Origin: Paenibacillus assamensis DSM 18201
GTDB lineage: Bacteria > Bacillota > Bacilli > Paenibacillales > Paenibacillaceae
Assembly (NCBI RefSeq): GCF_000422445.1
Contig: NZ_AULU01000003.1
Span: 496,001 to 560,000, forward strand
Length of the DNA stretch: 64,000 nucleotides
Reading direction: 5' to 3'
Below the pieces are notes generated by a model. It saw only the letters and a program-made list of their open reading frames with translations, did not search any database and was not told the DNA's origin. A program made the position numbers and the translations under genes. Below are positions 52,099-61,411 of this stretch, in pieces (the first letter of the stretch is position 1; each line of letters starts with the position of its first letter).

Positions 52099-53232
52099 CT
52101 AGCCCTCTCTTACAGCAGGCCGGAACGTAGATACACCCACTCCGAGAAAAATAATCGTGAACAGCAGTAACACACCTATCGGCAGCAGAACAGCCTCCAA
52201 AGCAGCTCCCGCTTCCAACTTATCAATGGCATCCAATACCCAACGCTGAGGGACATAGTAGGATATGCGCTGCATATACGGCTCCATAATATAGACCGGC
52301 CAGAAGCAACCACCTATCATACATGTAGGTACAATAATTCCATAGCCAACCTGTGTAAATCGCTTCATATCCGTCAAGAAGGCGCTAACCATACATAGAG
52401 CCCCAAGTATCGCTAACAAATACAATTCCAATAATAGAAATTGTTCTCCAATTGAAGTAGCGATACGAGAACCTAAGAGGAGATGGACAATACCCAATAC
52501 AATCGATATCTGTATCGTCCCGTTCGCAAATGCCCCCATAAAATAACCGAAAGAAATTTCCGCATTCCTTACTGGCGCTGCATAGGCACGAAGCATCGTA
52601 CGATTGTGCCTATCTTCGATCATGACACTCACTGCCTGTAGTGCATTCATAAAAATAAACATTAGGAAGATGCCCATCGCCATTCGCATAGATACGGAAG
52701 AGGCTGATTTGCTCGATTCAATCTTCAGTACAGGCCTTTCTTGTAAATATTGTTCATAGCGCGTCGCCATTTGGTCTGGAGCTAACTTCTTGCCCTGCTC
52801 CAATCGCTCCATATCAGACAGAAACAATTGCTGCTCTTGTACAAACTGTTCAACTGCGAGCTTTACAAGTGCGGACTGCTCACTCAAACTTTTTTGATAC
52901 ATCTCGACTTGAGGAGCTGCTCTTCCCAACAAGGATTCACTATAGGAAGCAGGAATAAATATACCGAAGCCTGATTTCTCGGCACTCTGCTTCATCTCGG
53001 CATGATTAGCTGCTAATACGACTTCAAATCGCTCATCTAATTGATTTTTCAACTGTTTGCTCCATACAGACTGGTCTTCATCATACCAGACAACGACAGG
53101 CACGATATTCGTTATCGTTATGACCATCATAAATACTACGACTACAGTAGGCAGAACGAAAGTGAGCCACCATGCGCGTTTGTTCACTAACATTCGATGG
53201 ATGTAAAACTGTGCAATTTTCAGCGCACTCAT
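52099..53232 (-). CDS. ABC-2 type permease (LnrN-like)
   Basis: About 377 residues from ATG 53232 (AAAGGCGG upstream). One N-terminal helix is followed by a long extracytoplasmic domain, then five C-terminal helices with the ABC-2 pattern (MIEDRHNRTMLRAYAAPVRNAEISFGYF). Its start overlaps the preceding permease stop codon (ATGA). It is the third gene of an exporter operon ordered ATPase-permease-permease, as in B. subtilis LnrLMN (YfiLMN, linearmycin resistance). The equivalence is inferred from gene order, protein sizes and the linked two-component system. Confidence 0.82.
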   Translation of the reverse strand: MSALKIAQFYIHRMLVNKRAWWLTFVLPTVVVVFMMVITITNIVPVVVWYDEDQSVWSKQLKNQLDERFEVVLAANHAEMKQSAEKSGFGIFIPASYSESLLGRAAPQVEMYQKSLSEQSALVKLAVEQFVQEQQLFLSDMERLEQGKKLAPDQMATRYEQYLQERPVLKIESSKSASSVSMRMAMGIFLMFIFMNALQAVSVMIEDRHNRTMLRAYAAPVRNAEISFGYFMGAFANGTIQISIVLGIVHLLLGSRIATSIGEQFLLLELYLLAILGALCMVSAFLTDMKRFTQVGYGIIVPTCMIGGCFWPVYIMEPYMQRISYYVPQRWVLDAIDKLEAGAALEAVLLPIGVLLLFTIIFLGVGVSTFRPAVREG

Positions 53233-54392
53233 CGCACTACCGCCTTTCGTACGAAAATAAGAGAAAATGTACATAGCACACAAGCAATTCCTGCTAGTAC
53301 GCTTAACCCGAACCACATTTCACTCCAACCCTCACCCTTCATTACACCCGTCAACAGCTCCATTCCCCAGTATGAAATCGTAAAGCTGCCCACACTGTGT
53401 TGTACGGCCGGTATCGCAAAAAAACCTCCACTTACTGCCGTCATAAATACAATGACCGTTTCAAGAAACGTTTTCATCGCTTGCTGGGATTTGAACCAAG
53501 TTGCCGCGATCAATCCTAAGCTCAAGGAACACGTTAACACGAGCGCGCATACTACGAGCGTCACTAGTGTCGAGTATCCCCAATCCACCCCATATACAAT
53601 AGATGAAAATCCAATAATAAATGCAGACTGAAGCATGCCAAAAAGGAAATGGCCCAACATTCTACCGCCTACGAAATCAACCATACGTATGGGCGAAGCC
53701 ACTGTGCGGTGCAAGGTTTGATTAAGGCGATCATGATACAAGGACTCTGCAAGCCCTCGCCCTGTATACAACGAGAACATGACTAGCATCGCGACAGCAT
53801 AATACTGAATGGCAGTTACCATTTTCGTATTAGACGAGTTTACCTTAACGATCGCTGCCTCAGCAGTTGGAGAAGCAAACACTTCTACTGCCCTAAGCTC
53901 TTCCAGTTGGGCGGGATCAACCCCACGTTTCATGGCTGCTATCGTTTTGCCTACTTCAGCATTAAAGGAATCGATCAGCGTTTCCATCGTTAGGTTGGTG
54001 ATCGTTAGCGTACCTTGAACAGCTGTAATTGAGATTGGTTCCAATCCCTCTGAGAGGGAAGGGAGGATAATGCCATACTCAACGATCTGACTTTTGACAT
54101 CGCGTCTCAGTTCTTCTTCCGTCTCATATCGCTGAAACAATGCATATTTCTTCACTTTTGCATGCTCAGCCCAATCCTCGAATGCTTGCTGCAGCGGACT
54201 ATTTTCACCTACTACAACACCAGCGTGTACTTGATCTACCTCAACATCCGATTGCTTGAACATATTCATCCCAGACAAGGAGGAACCTAGTACAAATATT
54301 AAGATTAGCGGCATAATGAAAATAACAAAAATAATGCTTTTTTGAGAAAAGTTCATTCGAATCTCATGAAGAGCAATCGTTAACCAACGCAT
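53229..54392 (-). CDS. ABC-2 type permease (LnrM-like)
   Basis: About 387 residues from ATG 54392 (TAGGGGG upstream). Topology is the same as its partner: TM1 (about 20-45, IIFVIFIMPLILIFVLGSS), extracytoplasmic domain, then five helices with LYHDRLNQTLHRTVASPIRMVDFVGG. It starts 10 nt after the ATPase stop codon. With the other permease it should form the membrane part of an exporter that removes membrane-active antibiotics. Confidence 0.82.
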   Translation of the reverse strand: MRWLTIALHEIRMNFSQKSIIFVIFIMPLILIFVLGSSLSGMNMFKQSDVEVDQVHAGVVVGENSPLQQAFEDWAEHAKVKKYALFQRYETEEELRRDVKSQIVEYGIILPSLSEGLEPISITAVQGTLTITNLTMETLIDSFNAEVGKTIAAMKRGVDPAQLEELRAVEVFASPTAEAAIVKVNSSNTKMVTAIQYYAVAMLVMFSLYTGRGLAESLYHDRLNQTLHRTVASPIRMVDFVGGRMLGHFLFGMLQSAFIIGFSSIVYGVDWGYSTLVTLVVCALVLTCSLSLGLIAATWFKSQQAMKTFLETVIVFMTAVSGGFFAIPAVQHSVGSFTISYWGMELLTGVMKGEGWSEMWFGLSVLAGIACVLCTFSLIFVRKAVVR

Positions 54393-54402
54393 CTGTATCC
54401 CC

Positions 54403-55350
54403 CTAGTCACGCAGCTGGCGCCCTGTCAGAGTAAGGAACAACGTCTCCAAGCTTGGCTGCTCACGCCTAATGGTACGGACAGGAACTGCATGTTTGCTTA
54501 AAATGAACAAAATATCCTGCAAGCTCTCTTCCCCATGCGGCAGTATTAATTCTAAAGAGGTTCCCTGCTCTGTCACTTGCAGAACAGACGGATGACGCTT
54601 AAGCTCAAGCACAGCCTCCCGTACCTGCTGATCAGAAACAGGGAAAAATTCAACCCGGACTTTATCATCAGAGCCAATCTGCTGCCTCAATTCTTCCTCT
54701 GTACCCTGTGCAATAAGTCGGCCTTCGTTCATAATGCCAATCCGTGTGGAGATCGCGGATACTTCCTCCATATAGTGACTTGTATATATAATCGTAGATC
54801 CGTCTTCATTTAATTTGCGGACAGACTCTAAAATATGATTACGGGAATGCGGGTCAATTCCTACCGTTGGCTCATCCATAATAATGATGCGCGGACGATG
54901 TGCAATCGCACAGGCAATGTTAAGTCGCCGCTTCATCCCACCCGAGTAAGAAGCGGGCTTATCATATTGCCGCTCTGTTAATCCTACTCTAGCCAAAGCC
55001 TCATCTGTCTGCTCTTGAAGCTGCTTACCTTTAAGCCCATACAATTTCCCGAAGAATAGTACATTATCTCGCGCAGAAATTTGCTCATACAGAGCTAAAT
55101 CTTGGGGAACTAAGCCGAGACTGGCCTTTGTACGCAGCGGAGAGTTCTTAACGGAATGACCAGCTACCCAAATATCGCCTTGATCAATCGGAAGCAAACC
55201 GACGATCATTTGAATCGTAGTGCTTTTTCCTGCACCATTTGGACCGAGCAATCCATAAATTTCTCCCTCTTCAAGCTGAAAGCTCAAATGATCTACGGCT
55301 ACATGCTGATTAAATCGTTTTAGTATTTGGTCCACTTTTAATATGCTCAA
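54403..55350 (-). CDS. ABC exporter ATPase (LnrL-like)
   Basis: A 315-residue ATPase with Walker [11 protein letters not shown]-loop [12 protein letters not shown], signature [18 protein letters not shown], Walker [14 protein letters not shown] and the H-loop YTSHYMEE. The extended C-terminal part (about 220-315) is common in DrrA/CcmA-type drug exporters. It is the first gene of the three-gene operon and reads divergently from the sensor kinase gene across a 190-bp control region. Confidence 0.9.
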   Translation of the reverse strand: MSILKVDQILKRFNQHVAVDHLSFQLEEGEIYGLLGPNGAGKSTTIQMIVGLLPIDQGDIWVAGHSVKNSPLRTKASLGLVPQDLALYEQISARDNVLFFGKLYGLKGKQLQEQTDEALARVGLTERQYDKPASYSGGMKRRLNIACAIAHRPRIIIMDEPTVGIDPHSRNHILESVRKLNEDGSTIIYTSHYMEEVSAISTRIGIMNEGRLIAQGTEEELRQQIGSDDKVRVEFFPVSDQQVREAVLELKRHPSVLQVTEQGTSLELILPHGEESLQDILFILSKHAVPVRTIRREQPSLETLFLTLTGRQLRD

Positions 55351-55467
55351 CGTCTACTCCTCCTGATCATGGCTAATGTCTCTACTCGTCCCTTTCATCG
55401 TACTCGGATGTACTAATCGTACGTTGATTTCCCTACCTAAGCAGGTCAAAATGGTCACTTTCTAACC

Positions 55468-55481
55468 ATGACTAAAGTCAT
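55468..55481. promoter_or_regulatory. Palindrome between the ABC operon and its two-component system
   Basis: ATGACT-AA-AGTCAT is a perfect 6-bp inverted repeat in the middle of the 190-bp divergent control region. It contains ACTNNAGT, a core reported for NarL-type regulators such as VraR. It is a candidate binding site for the response regulator encoded at 56805. A TATAAT for the kinase promoter lies at about 55511-55516. Confidence 0.45.
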
Positions 55482-55539
55482 AAATTGAAAGGAGAGCAGA
55501 CATGTTTGTGGTATAATTATCCACGGAGGTGAGCGAACA

Positions 55540-56694
55540 GTGTTGAAACGTCACATTACGATCCTCATTCAGTTCATACTTACTATCGTCACTTCAATTG
55601 CTGCGCTCTATACCGATAACGCAATTGTTTGGTTGAGCGATCAAGAAGCGTTCTTCTTCTATGTATTCCTCTACTTGGGCTTGTCCCAAATCAGACAAAT
55701 GTGGATACCGTCTCACTGGATAAAGCTTGGCTTTATGCTCGAACTTATCTATACCTTATTTTTGATATATACGTTTTCCGCGCTACTGGTCTTTTTATTT
55801 ATCGCCACATGGATTACGGCACCAAAGTCATGGCCCCCTTCCCTGTTAGCAAAAGGGTTTATCGTATCATGGATCGGACTGTTGGCTGCCCTTAGCGATT
55901 ATTCATGGACGGATATCATTCAGTTCAATTTGATAGCTGCTGTAATAGGGATTCTTTTATATGGCTTGAGGCAGTACGAATGGGAAAAGCAGCATTTAAT
56001 TTTGCAAAATGACCTGCTCCGCCAGCAAGTGTATGAACTTCAGCAGTCTAACCATGACATGATTCATTACGCACGAGCTATAGAAGAAATGAGTCAGGCG
56101 GAGGAACGAAGCCGAATCGCACATGACCTGCATGACGAATTGGGGCACCAATTTATTCGTCTCAAAATGATGATGGATGCTTCTGTTGAAGTTTCCACAT
56201 CCAATCAAGAACAAGCATTCAAACTGTTCACTGAAGTTCGTTCGCAGCTTACAGCTTGCATGGAACTGATGCGTTCAACGGTAAAGAGGCTGAAGCCCTC
56301 TGATCATCGGCTTCATTCCTATTCCTTAGAGCGACTCCAGCAGGAATACGCAAATGCTAAGTTCCATGTCGCTTATGAGGTAAATGGAATACCTTATGTG
56401 CTGTATCCCAGCGTAGAAATAGCCCTATATCGCAATGCCCGTGAAGCTTTGACGAATGCCATTCGCCACGGCGCTGCTTCTAAAGCATCTATTGTTCTGA
56501 ACTATGAGCACAACCAAGTCGTATTACAAGTATCCAATAATGGACAGCTACCGTTAACGCCTATTCAAAATGGGATCGGAATTCGAGGCATGCAAGATAG
56601 AGCCCATACCCTGGGCGGACATATCGAGGTCATATTGAAGCCTGTGTTCTGCATACAAACAAGTTTACCTATCCGGCATAAGTACATAGATTAG
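55540..56694 (+). CDS. Sensor histidine kinase, HisKA_3 type (LnrJ-like)
   Basis: A 384-residue kinase. Five or six membrane helices span the first about 155 residues with little extracellular sequence, typical of kinases that sense membrane perturbation. A coiled-coil linker leads to the dimerisation motif RSRIAHDLHDELGHQFIRLK with the phospho-accepting His. The ATP-binding domain has NAREALTNAIRHG (N box) and GIGIRGMQDRAHTLGG (G box). GGAGGTGAG precedes the GTG start. It is paired with the response regulator downstream and is divergent from the exporter operon. Confidence 0.9.
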   Translation: MLKRHITILIQFILTIVTSIAALYTDNAIVWLSDQEAFFFYVFLYLGLSQIRQMWIPSHWIKLGFMLELIYTLFLIYTFSALLVFLFIATWITAPKSWPPSLLAKGFIVSWIGLLAALSDYSWTDIIQFNLIAAVIGILLYGLRQYEWEKQHLILQNDLLRQQVYELQQSNHDMIHYARAIEEMSQAEERSRIAHDLHDELGHQFIRLKMMMDASVEVSTSNQEQAFKLFTEVRSQLTACMELMRSTVKRLKPSDHRLHSYSLERLQQEYANAKFHVAYEVNGIPYVLYPSVEIALYRNAREALTNAIRHGAASKASIVLNYEHNQVVLQVSNNGQLPLTPIQNGIGIRGMQDRAHTLGGHIEVILKPVFCIQTSLPIRHKYID

Positions 56695-56804
56695 TGCTTT
56701 CAAATTGAGATTGAAACGAATGTTTACTCTGCTTCCATTCTAGGAGCATATGCTGCTCTCTTCATCACGAAGACAGAACAAGCTGGAAAATAGGGGGTGC
56801 CGTG

Positions 56805-57491
56805 ATGAGTATTCGATTAATGATCTGCGATGATGATGTGTTTATACGTGAAAGCTTGAAGCTAATCTGTCAGCTCCAGCCAGATTTTGCAGTCATCCAT
56901 ACTTGTGGTAGCGGCCATGAAGCAGCAGCGTTGGTTGCTGAAGAGCCTGTAGATGTGGTATTAATGGATATGAGGATGCCAAATGGCGATGGTGTAGAAG
57001 GAACCCGTCTCGTCAAGCAGCTGTGCCCAGCTGCGAAAGTGCTTATTTTGACCACTTTCGATGATGAACAGCATATTGTCGATGCACTGCGGCATGGTGC
57101 AAGTGGTTATTTGCTCAAAAATAGCGAGCCATCACGCCTTATGGAGGCCATACGTACCGTACATAGCGGGTCGGTTCTTATGGATTCATCCGTCGCACTT
57201 AAACTCGCACACTTGTTACGTCATTCCGATAGTGGAACATCGGCATCAGCACCTGTACCGCAGTCAAATGTGCCTGAACAGCCTAAGTGGGAGTTGTATC
57301 CTGTAAATGCTTCTGAACAAGCTATTATCCAGCATATTGCGAACGGCTTGTCCAATCGTGAGATCGCTTCTACCTTATTTTTAAGTGAAGGAACGATCAA
57401 AAATTATGTCACCGAAATACTGGCGAAATTGGAGCTTCGCGACCGAACACAACTAGCCATTTGGTACTGGAAGCAGCTAAGCCGTCACTAA
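56805..57491 (+). CDS. NarL/LuxR-type response regulator (LnrK-like)
   Basis: About 228 residues (ATG 56805; GGGGGTG upstream). The receiver domain has the acidic pocket MICDDDV, phospho-acceptor Asp in VVLMDMRMPNGDG, LILTTFDDEQH and the conserved Lys in GYLLKNSEP. A C-terminal LuxR helix-turn-helix follows (LSNREIASTLFLSEGTIKNYVTEIL). Between them is a Ser/Pro-rich linker of about 35 residues. It lies about 110 bp after the kinase gene. It probably activates the exporter operon when a membrane-active drug is sensed. Confidence 0.9.
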   Translation: MSIRLMICDDDVFIRESLKLICQLQPDFAVIHTCGSGHEAAALVAEEPVDVVLMDMRMPNGDGVEGTRLVKQLCPAAKVLILTTFDDEQHIVDALRHGASGYLLKNSEPSRLMEAIRTVHSGSVLMDSSVALKLAHLLRHSDSGTSASAPVPQSNVPEQPKWELYPVNASEQAIIQHIANGLSNREIASTLFLSEGTIKNYVTEILAKLELRDRTQLAIWYWKQLSRH

Positions 57492-57645
57492 TCATTTACG
57501 CTATGAATACATTACTTTATTGCTGATATGAAAATTTCAGTAAATATTTTCAATATTGCTCAACTGCTTTGATTGCTTTATACTACTGTGTATATTATTT
57601 CTGTCATATGAACAACAACATTATTCAAATCCTCATCAACTCCAA

Positions 57646-57900
57646 AGGTGAGGTAGAGGTTGCGGATGTTAATAGTACGTGAAGGGAGACGGGAAGCGTC
57701 TACGAACTTCACTGAAAGGAACAACCGCCGAAGTCTGCAAAGTTCTAACTTCCAACATGCAGGCTGGGGCTGCTGCCGAAAGGCGCAGCACTGCCATATT
57801 CGGATTACCCGTCCGTCTATGGAGCGCTATCTTGACCAAGGGGCTAGTTGAGACGGAATATAGAGCCGTCCTAGCGATTATCGCTTAGACGGCTTTTTTA
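57646..57900 (+). ncRNA. L-box lysine riboswitch
   Basis: The aptamer start AGGTGAGGTAGAGGTTGCGG is the classic lysine-riboswitch consensus. GAAGGGAGACGGGAAG and CTGCTGCCGAAAGG segments follow, and finally a terminator hairpin (AGCCGTC/GACGGCT, 57864-57894) with a run of six T. A lysine permease gene lies 70 bp downstream. In the lysine-bound state the terminator forms and the permease is off. Confidence 0.93.
57864..57899 (+). terminator. Riboswitch-controlled terminator
   Basis: AGCCGTC-ctagc-GAT and ATC-gctta-GACGGCT form a hairpin followed by TTTTTT. It is the expression platform of the lysine riboswitch. Confidence 0.9.
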
Positions 57901-57970
57901 TATTTTCGGAGGCAACTTGCACCTTTTCGGTCATACTATTACCTAACATCTAAGGAGTGTGCCGAACATT

Positions 57971-59431
57971 ATGAGTAACACAAATAGTAATCAGAAATTG
58001 CAACGGCATTTAAAAACAAGACATTTAACGATGATCGCACTAGGCGGTTCAATCGGTACAGGATTATTCCTTGCAAGCGGTGGCGCAATCGCACAAGCAG
58101 GACCTGGTGGCGCACTGCTCGCTTTCACTGCTGTAGGCATTATGGTTTACTTCCTAATGACGAGTCTCGGTGAGCTCGCTACGTATATGCCAGAATCAGG
58201 CTCATTCAGCACCTATGCTTCTCGCTTTGTCGATCCAGCGCTTGGCTTCGCACTTGGCTGGAACTTCTGGTTCAACTGGGCAATTACAATCGCGTCTGAA
58301 CTAGTAGCAGCTACATTAATTATTAAGTATTGGTTCCCAGATTCGAATTCGTTCTTATGGAGCTTCTTGTTCCTTGGCATTATTGTCGGGTTAAATTTAT
58401 TATCCGTTAAAGGCTACGGAGAGTCGGAATACTGGTTCTCTATGATCAAGATCGGTACTGTACTTATTTTCCTAGTGGTCGGCCTACTTATGATTTTTGG
58501 CATTATGGGCGGTGAGCGTACAGGATTTATCGGATTCGATACCTTTACTACTGGAGACGCACCATTCCATGGCGGCCTACTTGCGATACTTGGCGTATTT
58601 ATGGCAGCAGGGTACTCCTTCCAAGGAACAGAGCTTGTCGGTATAGCAGCTGGTGAGACTGATAATCCACGTGAAAGTGTACCAAAAGCAATTCGTCAAA
58701 TTTTCTGGCGCATCTTGTTGTTCTATATTTTGGCGATTTTCGTAATCGCGATGCTTATTCCATACACAGATCCGCGTCTACTAATGGGTGATGTTACGGA
58801 TATTAGTGTGAGTCCATTCACCTTGGTGTTTGAAAAAGCAGGCATTGCATTTGCAGCTTCTGTCATGAACGCGGTTATTCTTACATCCGTATTGTCCGCT
58901 GGTAACTCTGGCATGTACGCGTCCGCTCGTATCGTATACGTATTGGCACAAGAAGGAAAGGCACCACGCTTCCTTGGCAAGCTTAGTAAACGCGGTGTTC
59001 CTGTAAATGCGATTTTGCTAACAGCTTCCATCGGTATGCTCGCTTTCCTAGCTTCTTTCTTCGGAGACGGTGCTGTTTACTTCTGGCTATTGTCTGCGTC
59101 TGGTATGTGCGGCTTTATCGCTTGGCTCGGTATCGCAATCAGTCATTATCGCTTCCGCCGTGCTTATGTGAGTCAAGGACGCAAGTTGGAAGATCTCGCT
59201 TATCGCGCACGCTGGTTCCCATTCGGTCCATTGTTCGCATTTGCGCTGTGTCTAGTCGTTGTCATCGGACAAAGTCTACCGATTCTTGTCGCTGGAGACT
59301 ATCATTGGCTGGATATCGCGATGCCTTATATCGGGCTTCCGTTATTCCTTACGGTATGGCTGGGCTACAAAATCAAATTTAAAACAAAAGTTATTCCATT
59401 GGATCAATGTCAGCTGGATAGCCCAGAATAA
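57971..59431 (+). CDS. lysP: Lysine permease (LysP, AAT family)
   Basis: About 486 residues from ATG 57971; a GTG at 57959 is too close to AAGGAG. It is an APC-superfamily amino-acid permease with about 12 helices: LKTRHLTMIALGGSIGTGLFLASGGAIAQAGP at the start, GVFMAAGYSFQGTELVGIAAGETDNPRESVPKAIRQIFWRI in the middle and SAGNSGMYASARIVYVLAQEGKAP later. The upstream lysine riboswitch makes lysine the substrate. Uptake is proton-coupled in the family. A terminator lies about 75 bp downstream. Confidence 0.93.
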   Translation: MSNTNSNQKLQRHLKTRHLTMIALGGSIGTGLFLASGGAIAQAGPGGALLAFTAVGIMVYFLMTSLGELATYMPESGSFSTYASRFVDPALGFALGWNFWFNWAITIASELVAATLIIKYWFPDSNSFLWSFLFLGIIVGLNLLSVKGYGESEYWFSMIKIGTVLIFLVVGLLMIFGIMGGERTGFIGFDTFTTGDAPFHGGLLAILGVFMAAGYSFQGTELVGIAAGETDNPRESVPKAIRQIFWRILLFYILAIFVIAMLIPYTDPRLLMGDVTDISVSPFTLVFEKAGIAFAASVMNAVILTSVLSAGNSGMYASARIVYVLAQEGKAPRFLGKLSKRGVPVNAILLTASIGMLAFLASFFGDGAVYFWLLSASGMCGFIAWLGIAISHYRFRRAYVSQGRKLEDLAYRARWFPFGPLFAFALCLVVVIGQSLPILVAGDYHWLDIAMPYIGLPLFLTVWLGYKIKFKTKVIPLDQCQLDSPE

Positions 59432-59507
59432 CAGTTAGCTGATAGCTAATGACAGCTGATTCAAACGCTAATTCTGCATCATATACGCCGTAAGGCCGAA
59501 TAAGAAA

Positions 59508-59552
59508 GAGCCCGCTCTCTGTCACCGACAGTAGATGCGGGCTCGATTTATT
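59508..59552 (+). terminator. Terminator between lysP and the DUF4097 gene
   Basis: The arms GAGCCCGC and GCGGGCTC, with an inner CTGTC/GACAG stem, are followed by GATTTATTTTTT. The convergent DUF4097 gene ends inside the T-rich tail (59548), so it may serve both. Confidence 0.8.
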
Positions 59553-60390
59553 TTTTACTATTGTTATGGACCGTTCCTGACACTCGCTCAATAGTCACAT
59601 TTCCGGACGAATCAGACTCGATACGAACATCACCTTCAATTTGTTCAATACGCAAGTCTCCGCTTTCATCCTCTACCGTAACATTGCCTTTTACCTGATC
59701 AATCTTTACATTGCCGCTATCATCGACAACCACTATCATTCCACTATGATTCGATATATCAATCTCGCCTGACGAATCCTCGATATTCACATTTCCTTGA
59801 TTATTCGCAAGTTCAATATTTCCAGAATCATCTATGAGTGTGATATTGCCCTTCACCTTTTCGAACTTAATCTCACCTGATTCATCGGTAACTTGAACTT
59901 CGCCTTCTATGTCTTTGAGTTCCATATCTCCAGATTGGTCATTGATCACGACAGGTCCAGTAATTCCAGAAACGGTAATATTACCTGACTCATCGACAAT
60001 GTCCAACTCCATATTCCGTGGCACTGTTAGCGTAATATCCATTTGGTGTAATACATTTATACCAAATGAAGATGATGACAAGGAATTAACGAACTCCGCT
60101 TCCTCTCCACGCTCGGTAAACGCCATCTTAAACTCTTCACTTGGTACATTTTCCGTACGTTTAATCTTTGCTACCGCTTCTATTTTATCGGCTTGATCGC
60201 TGCCAACTATCGTAAGATCACCCGACGGATTGCTAACCCGGAGCTTCTTAATAACCCCTGCTTCGATTTGCGCCGTTTGTTGTTCTTCAATGATCTTGTC
60301 TGTACAACCTGATGCAATCGTCATCAGAGCTGCCGTTGCCAACGCATAGCTAATGGTTTTTATCCGTGACTTACGCCGTCTGTTCAACAT
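59548..60390 (-). CDS. DUF4097-type beta-helix lipoprotein
   Basis: About 280 residues. A signal peptide (basic RRRKSRIK then hydrophobic) ends in the lipobox IASGCTD. From about residue 130 to the end there are about eight repeats of roughly 20 residues with the pattern DxSGxxxxxxxxGxxxxxDxSG, predicted to form a right-handed beta-helix as in DUF4097. It may be a surface scaffold or sensor; the function is unknown. It lies 80 bp downstream of the CPBP protease gene, probably in the same transcript. The start is unclear: ATG 60390 is very close to GGGGTGG and TTG 60387 is better spaced. Confidence 0.8.
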   Translation of the reverse strand: MLNRRRKSRIKTISYALATAALMTIASGCTDKIIEEQQTAQIEAGVIKKLRVSNPSGDLTIVGSDQADKIEAVAKIKRTENVPSEEFKMAFTERGEEAEFVNSLSSSSFGINVLHQMDITLTVPRNMELDIVDESGNITVSGITGPVVINDQSGDMELKDIEGEVQVTDESGEIKFEKVKGNITLIDDSGNIELANNQGNVNIEDSSGEIDISNHSGMIVVVDDSGNVKIDQVKGNVTVEDESGDLRIEQIEGDVRIESDSSGNVTIERVSGTVHNNSKK

Positions 60391-60478
60391 ATCCACCCCA
60401 TATTGTTTTATCTATTTCCTATTCGACGCAACTTCCAAGTTTTCCCCTTCAATATTTGAATCTAGATCATCATTTTAA

Positions 60479-61186
60479 TTAGCTAAGTGATGTCAGCAGC
60501 ACTGCAATCGCATTTACAGCGCCATGAATAATAACTGCTGGCCATATCGAATCGGTTCGCTCGTACGCCCACGCAGTAACAACACCACACAAGAAGTTGA
60601 CCGGCATCGCATTATACGTGGGAATATGGACAATTGTAAAAATGAGCGAACTTAGAAAGATTCCCCAACCGATACCAAGACGATTGCGTAACCAACGATA
60701 TAAGAACCCTCGATAAAAAATTTCCTCATAGATCGGTGAAATAATAGCTGCTGCTATAAATGAAATTGAAACAGCGAGTAGCGTTACATTTTGCTGCATC
60801 GCCTCTGTTTTACGATTATCATAGGAATTCCCTACTAGATGTACAGTCAGTTCCATAATGACTACACTCCCAACTAAATACAACAGCGTCCAGCCAACAA
60901 TTCGCCACCAGTCCTTTGCTGGAAATGAGCGCAAGCCTACTTCACGCCAAGAAAGCTTTTGTGGGCGAAGAGCGATAAAGTACACCCCTAGTAGTAGAAC
61001 AATGGCAATGGTAAGCCCCATCAATGTCCCCGAATATAATTCATTTCCGAGCCACTTTGTGTACATAGGTGCTACTACAAATTTGATAACCCCAATAATG
61101 AAGCCAAACTCTAGCAAAAGCAGTGCTGCTAACTCTTTCCATGTCCAGTTATCCTGTGTCTTCCCATTCATTACGCCGCTCTTCAT
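60479..61186 (-). CDS. CPBP family intramembrane metalloprotease
   Basis: A 235-residue membrane protein with about seven helices. The CPBP (Abi/CAAX-like) motifs are present: SPIYEEIFYRGFLYRWLRNRLG (EExxxR), FTIVHIPTYN (catalytic His) and the last IIHGAVNAIAVL. Related proteins process prenylated or bacteriocin peptides or act as immunity factors. The start ATG 61186 follows AAAGGAGTAAGG. A MerR-geometry promoter lies upstream and a DUF4097 lipoprotein gene downstream. The lipoprotein could be a partner, but no substrate can be named. Confidence 0.85.
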   Translation of the reverse strand: MKSGVMNGKTQDNWTWKELAALLLLEFGFIIGVIKFVVAPMYTKWLGNELYSGTLMGLTIAIVLLLGVYFIALRPQKLSWREVGLRSFPAKDWWRIVGWTLLYLVGSVVIMELTVHLVGNSYDNRKTEAMQQNVTLLAVSISFIAAAIISPIYEEIFYRGFLYRWLRNRLGIGWGIFLSSLIFTIVHIPTYNAMPVNFLCGVVTAWAYERTDSIWPAVIIHGAVNAIAVLLTSLS

Positions 61187-61223
61187 GTTCCTTACTCCTT
61201 TGTCTTAAGTGATTTACATTCAC

Positions 61224-61256
61224 TATATTGGGTGACGTAACGTCACCTGCAAGCAC
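61224..61256 (-). promoter_or_regulatory. MerR-geometry promoter of the CPBP-DUF4097 operon
   Basis: On the minus strand -35 TTGCAG and -10 TATAGT are separated by 19 bp. The perfect palindrome GGTGACGTTACGTCACC (plus strand 61231-61247) lies in the spacer. An over-long spacer filled by a dyad is characteristic of MerR-family activators. No MerR gene is in the window, so the regulator is encoded elsewhere. Confidence 0.65.
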
Positions 61257-61289
61257 TTTTTTTGTAATGATTTCTGCTCCAGTTTTTAG

Positions 61290-61370
61290 CAAACAAAAAT
61301 AGCCCGCTACCTCCAAAGAGACAACGAGCCATACTCCTACTTTTCTTCAAGTAAAAAGAAGGTAGCGTTT
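61290..61370 (-). terminator. Terminator downstream of the transglutaminase-like gene
   Basis: On the minus strand CGCTACCT pairs with AGGTAGCG, with the loop in between, and GGGCTATTTTTG follows. It lies about 45 bp after the stop codon. Confidence 0.6.
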
Positions 61371-61411
61371 GTAACAAGTATATGGTTGGTTAAGCAGTCA
61401 ATGGTCACGCC

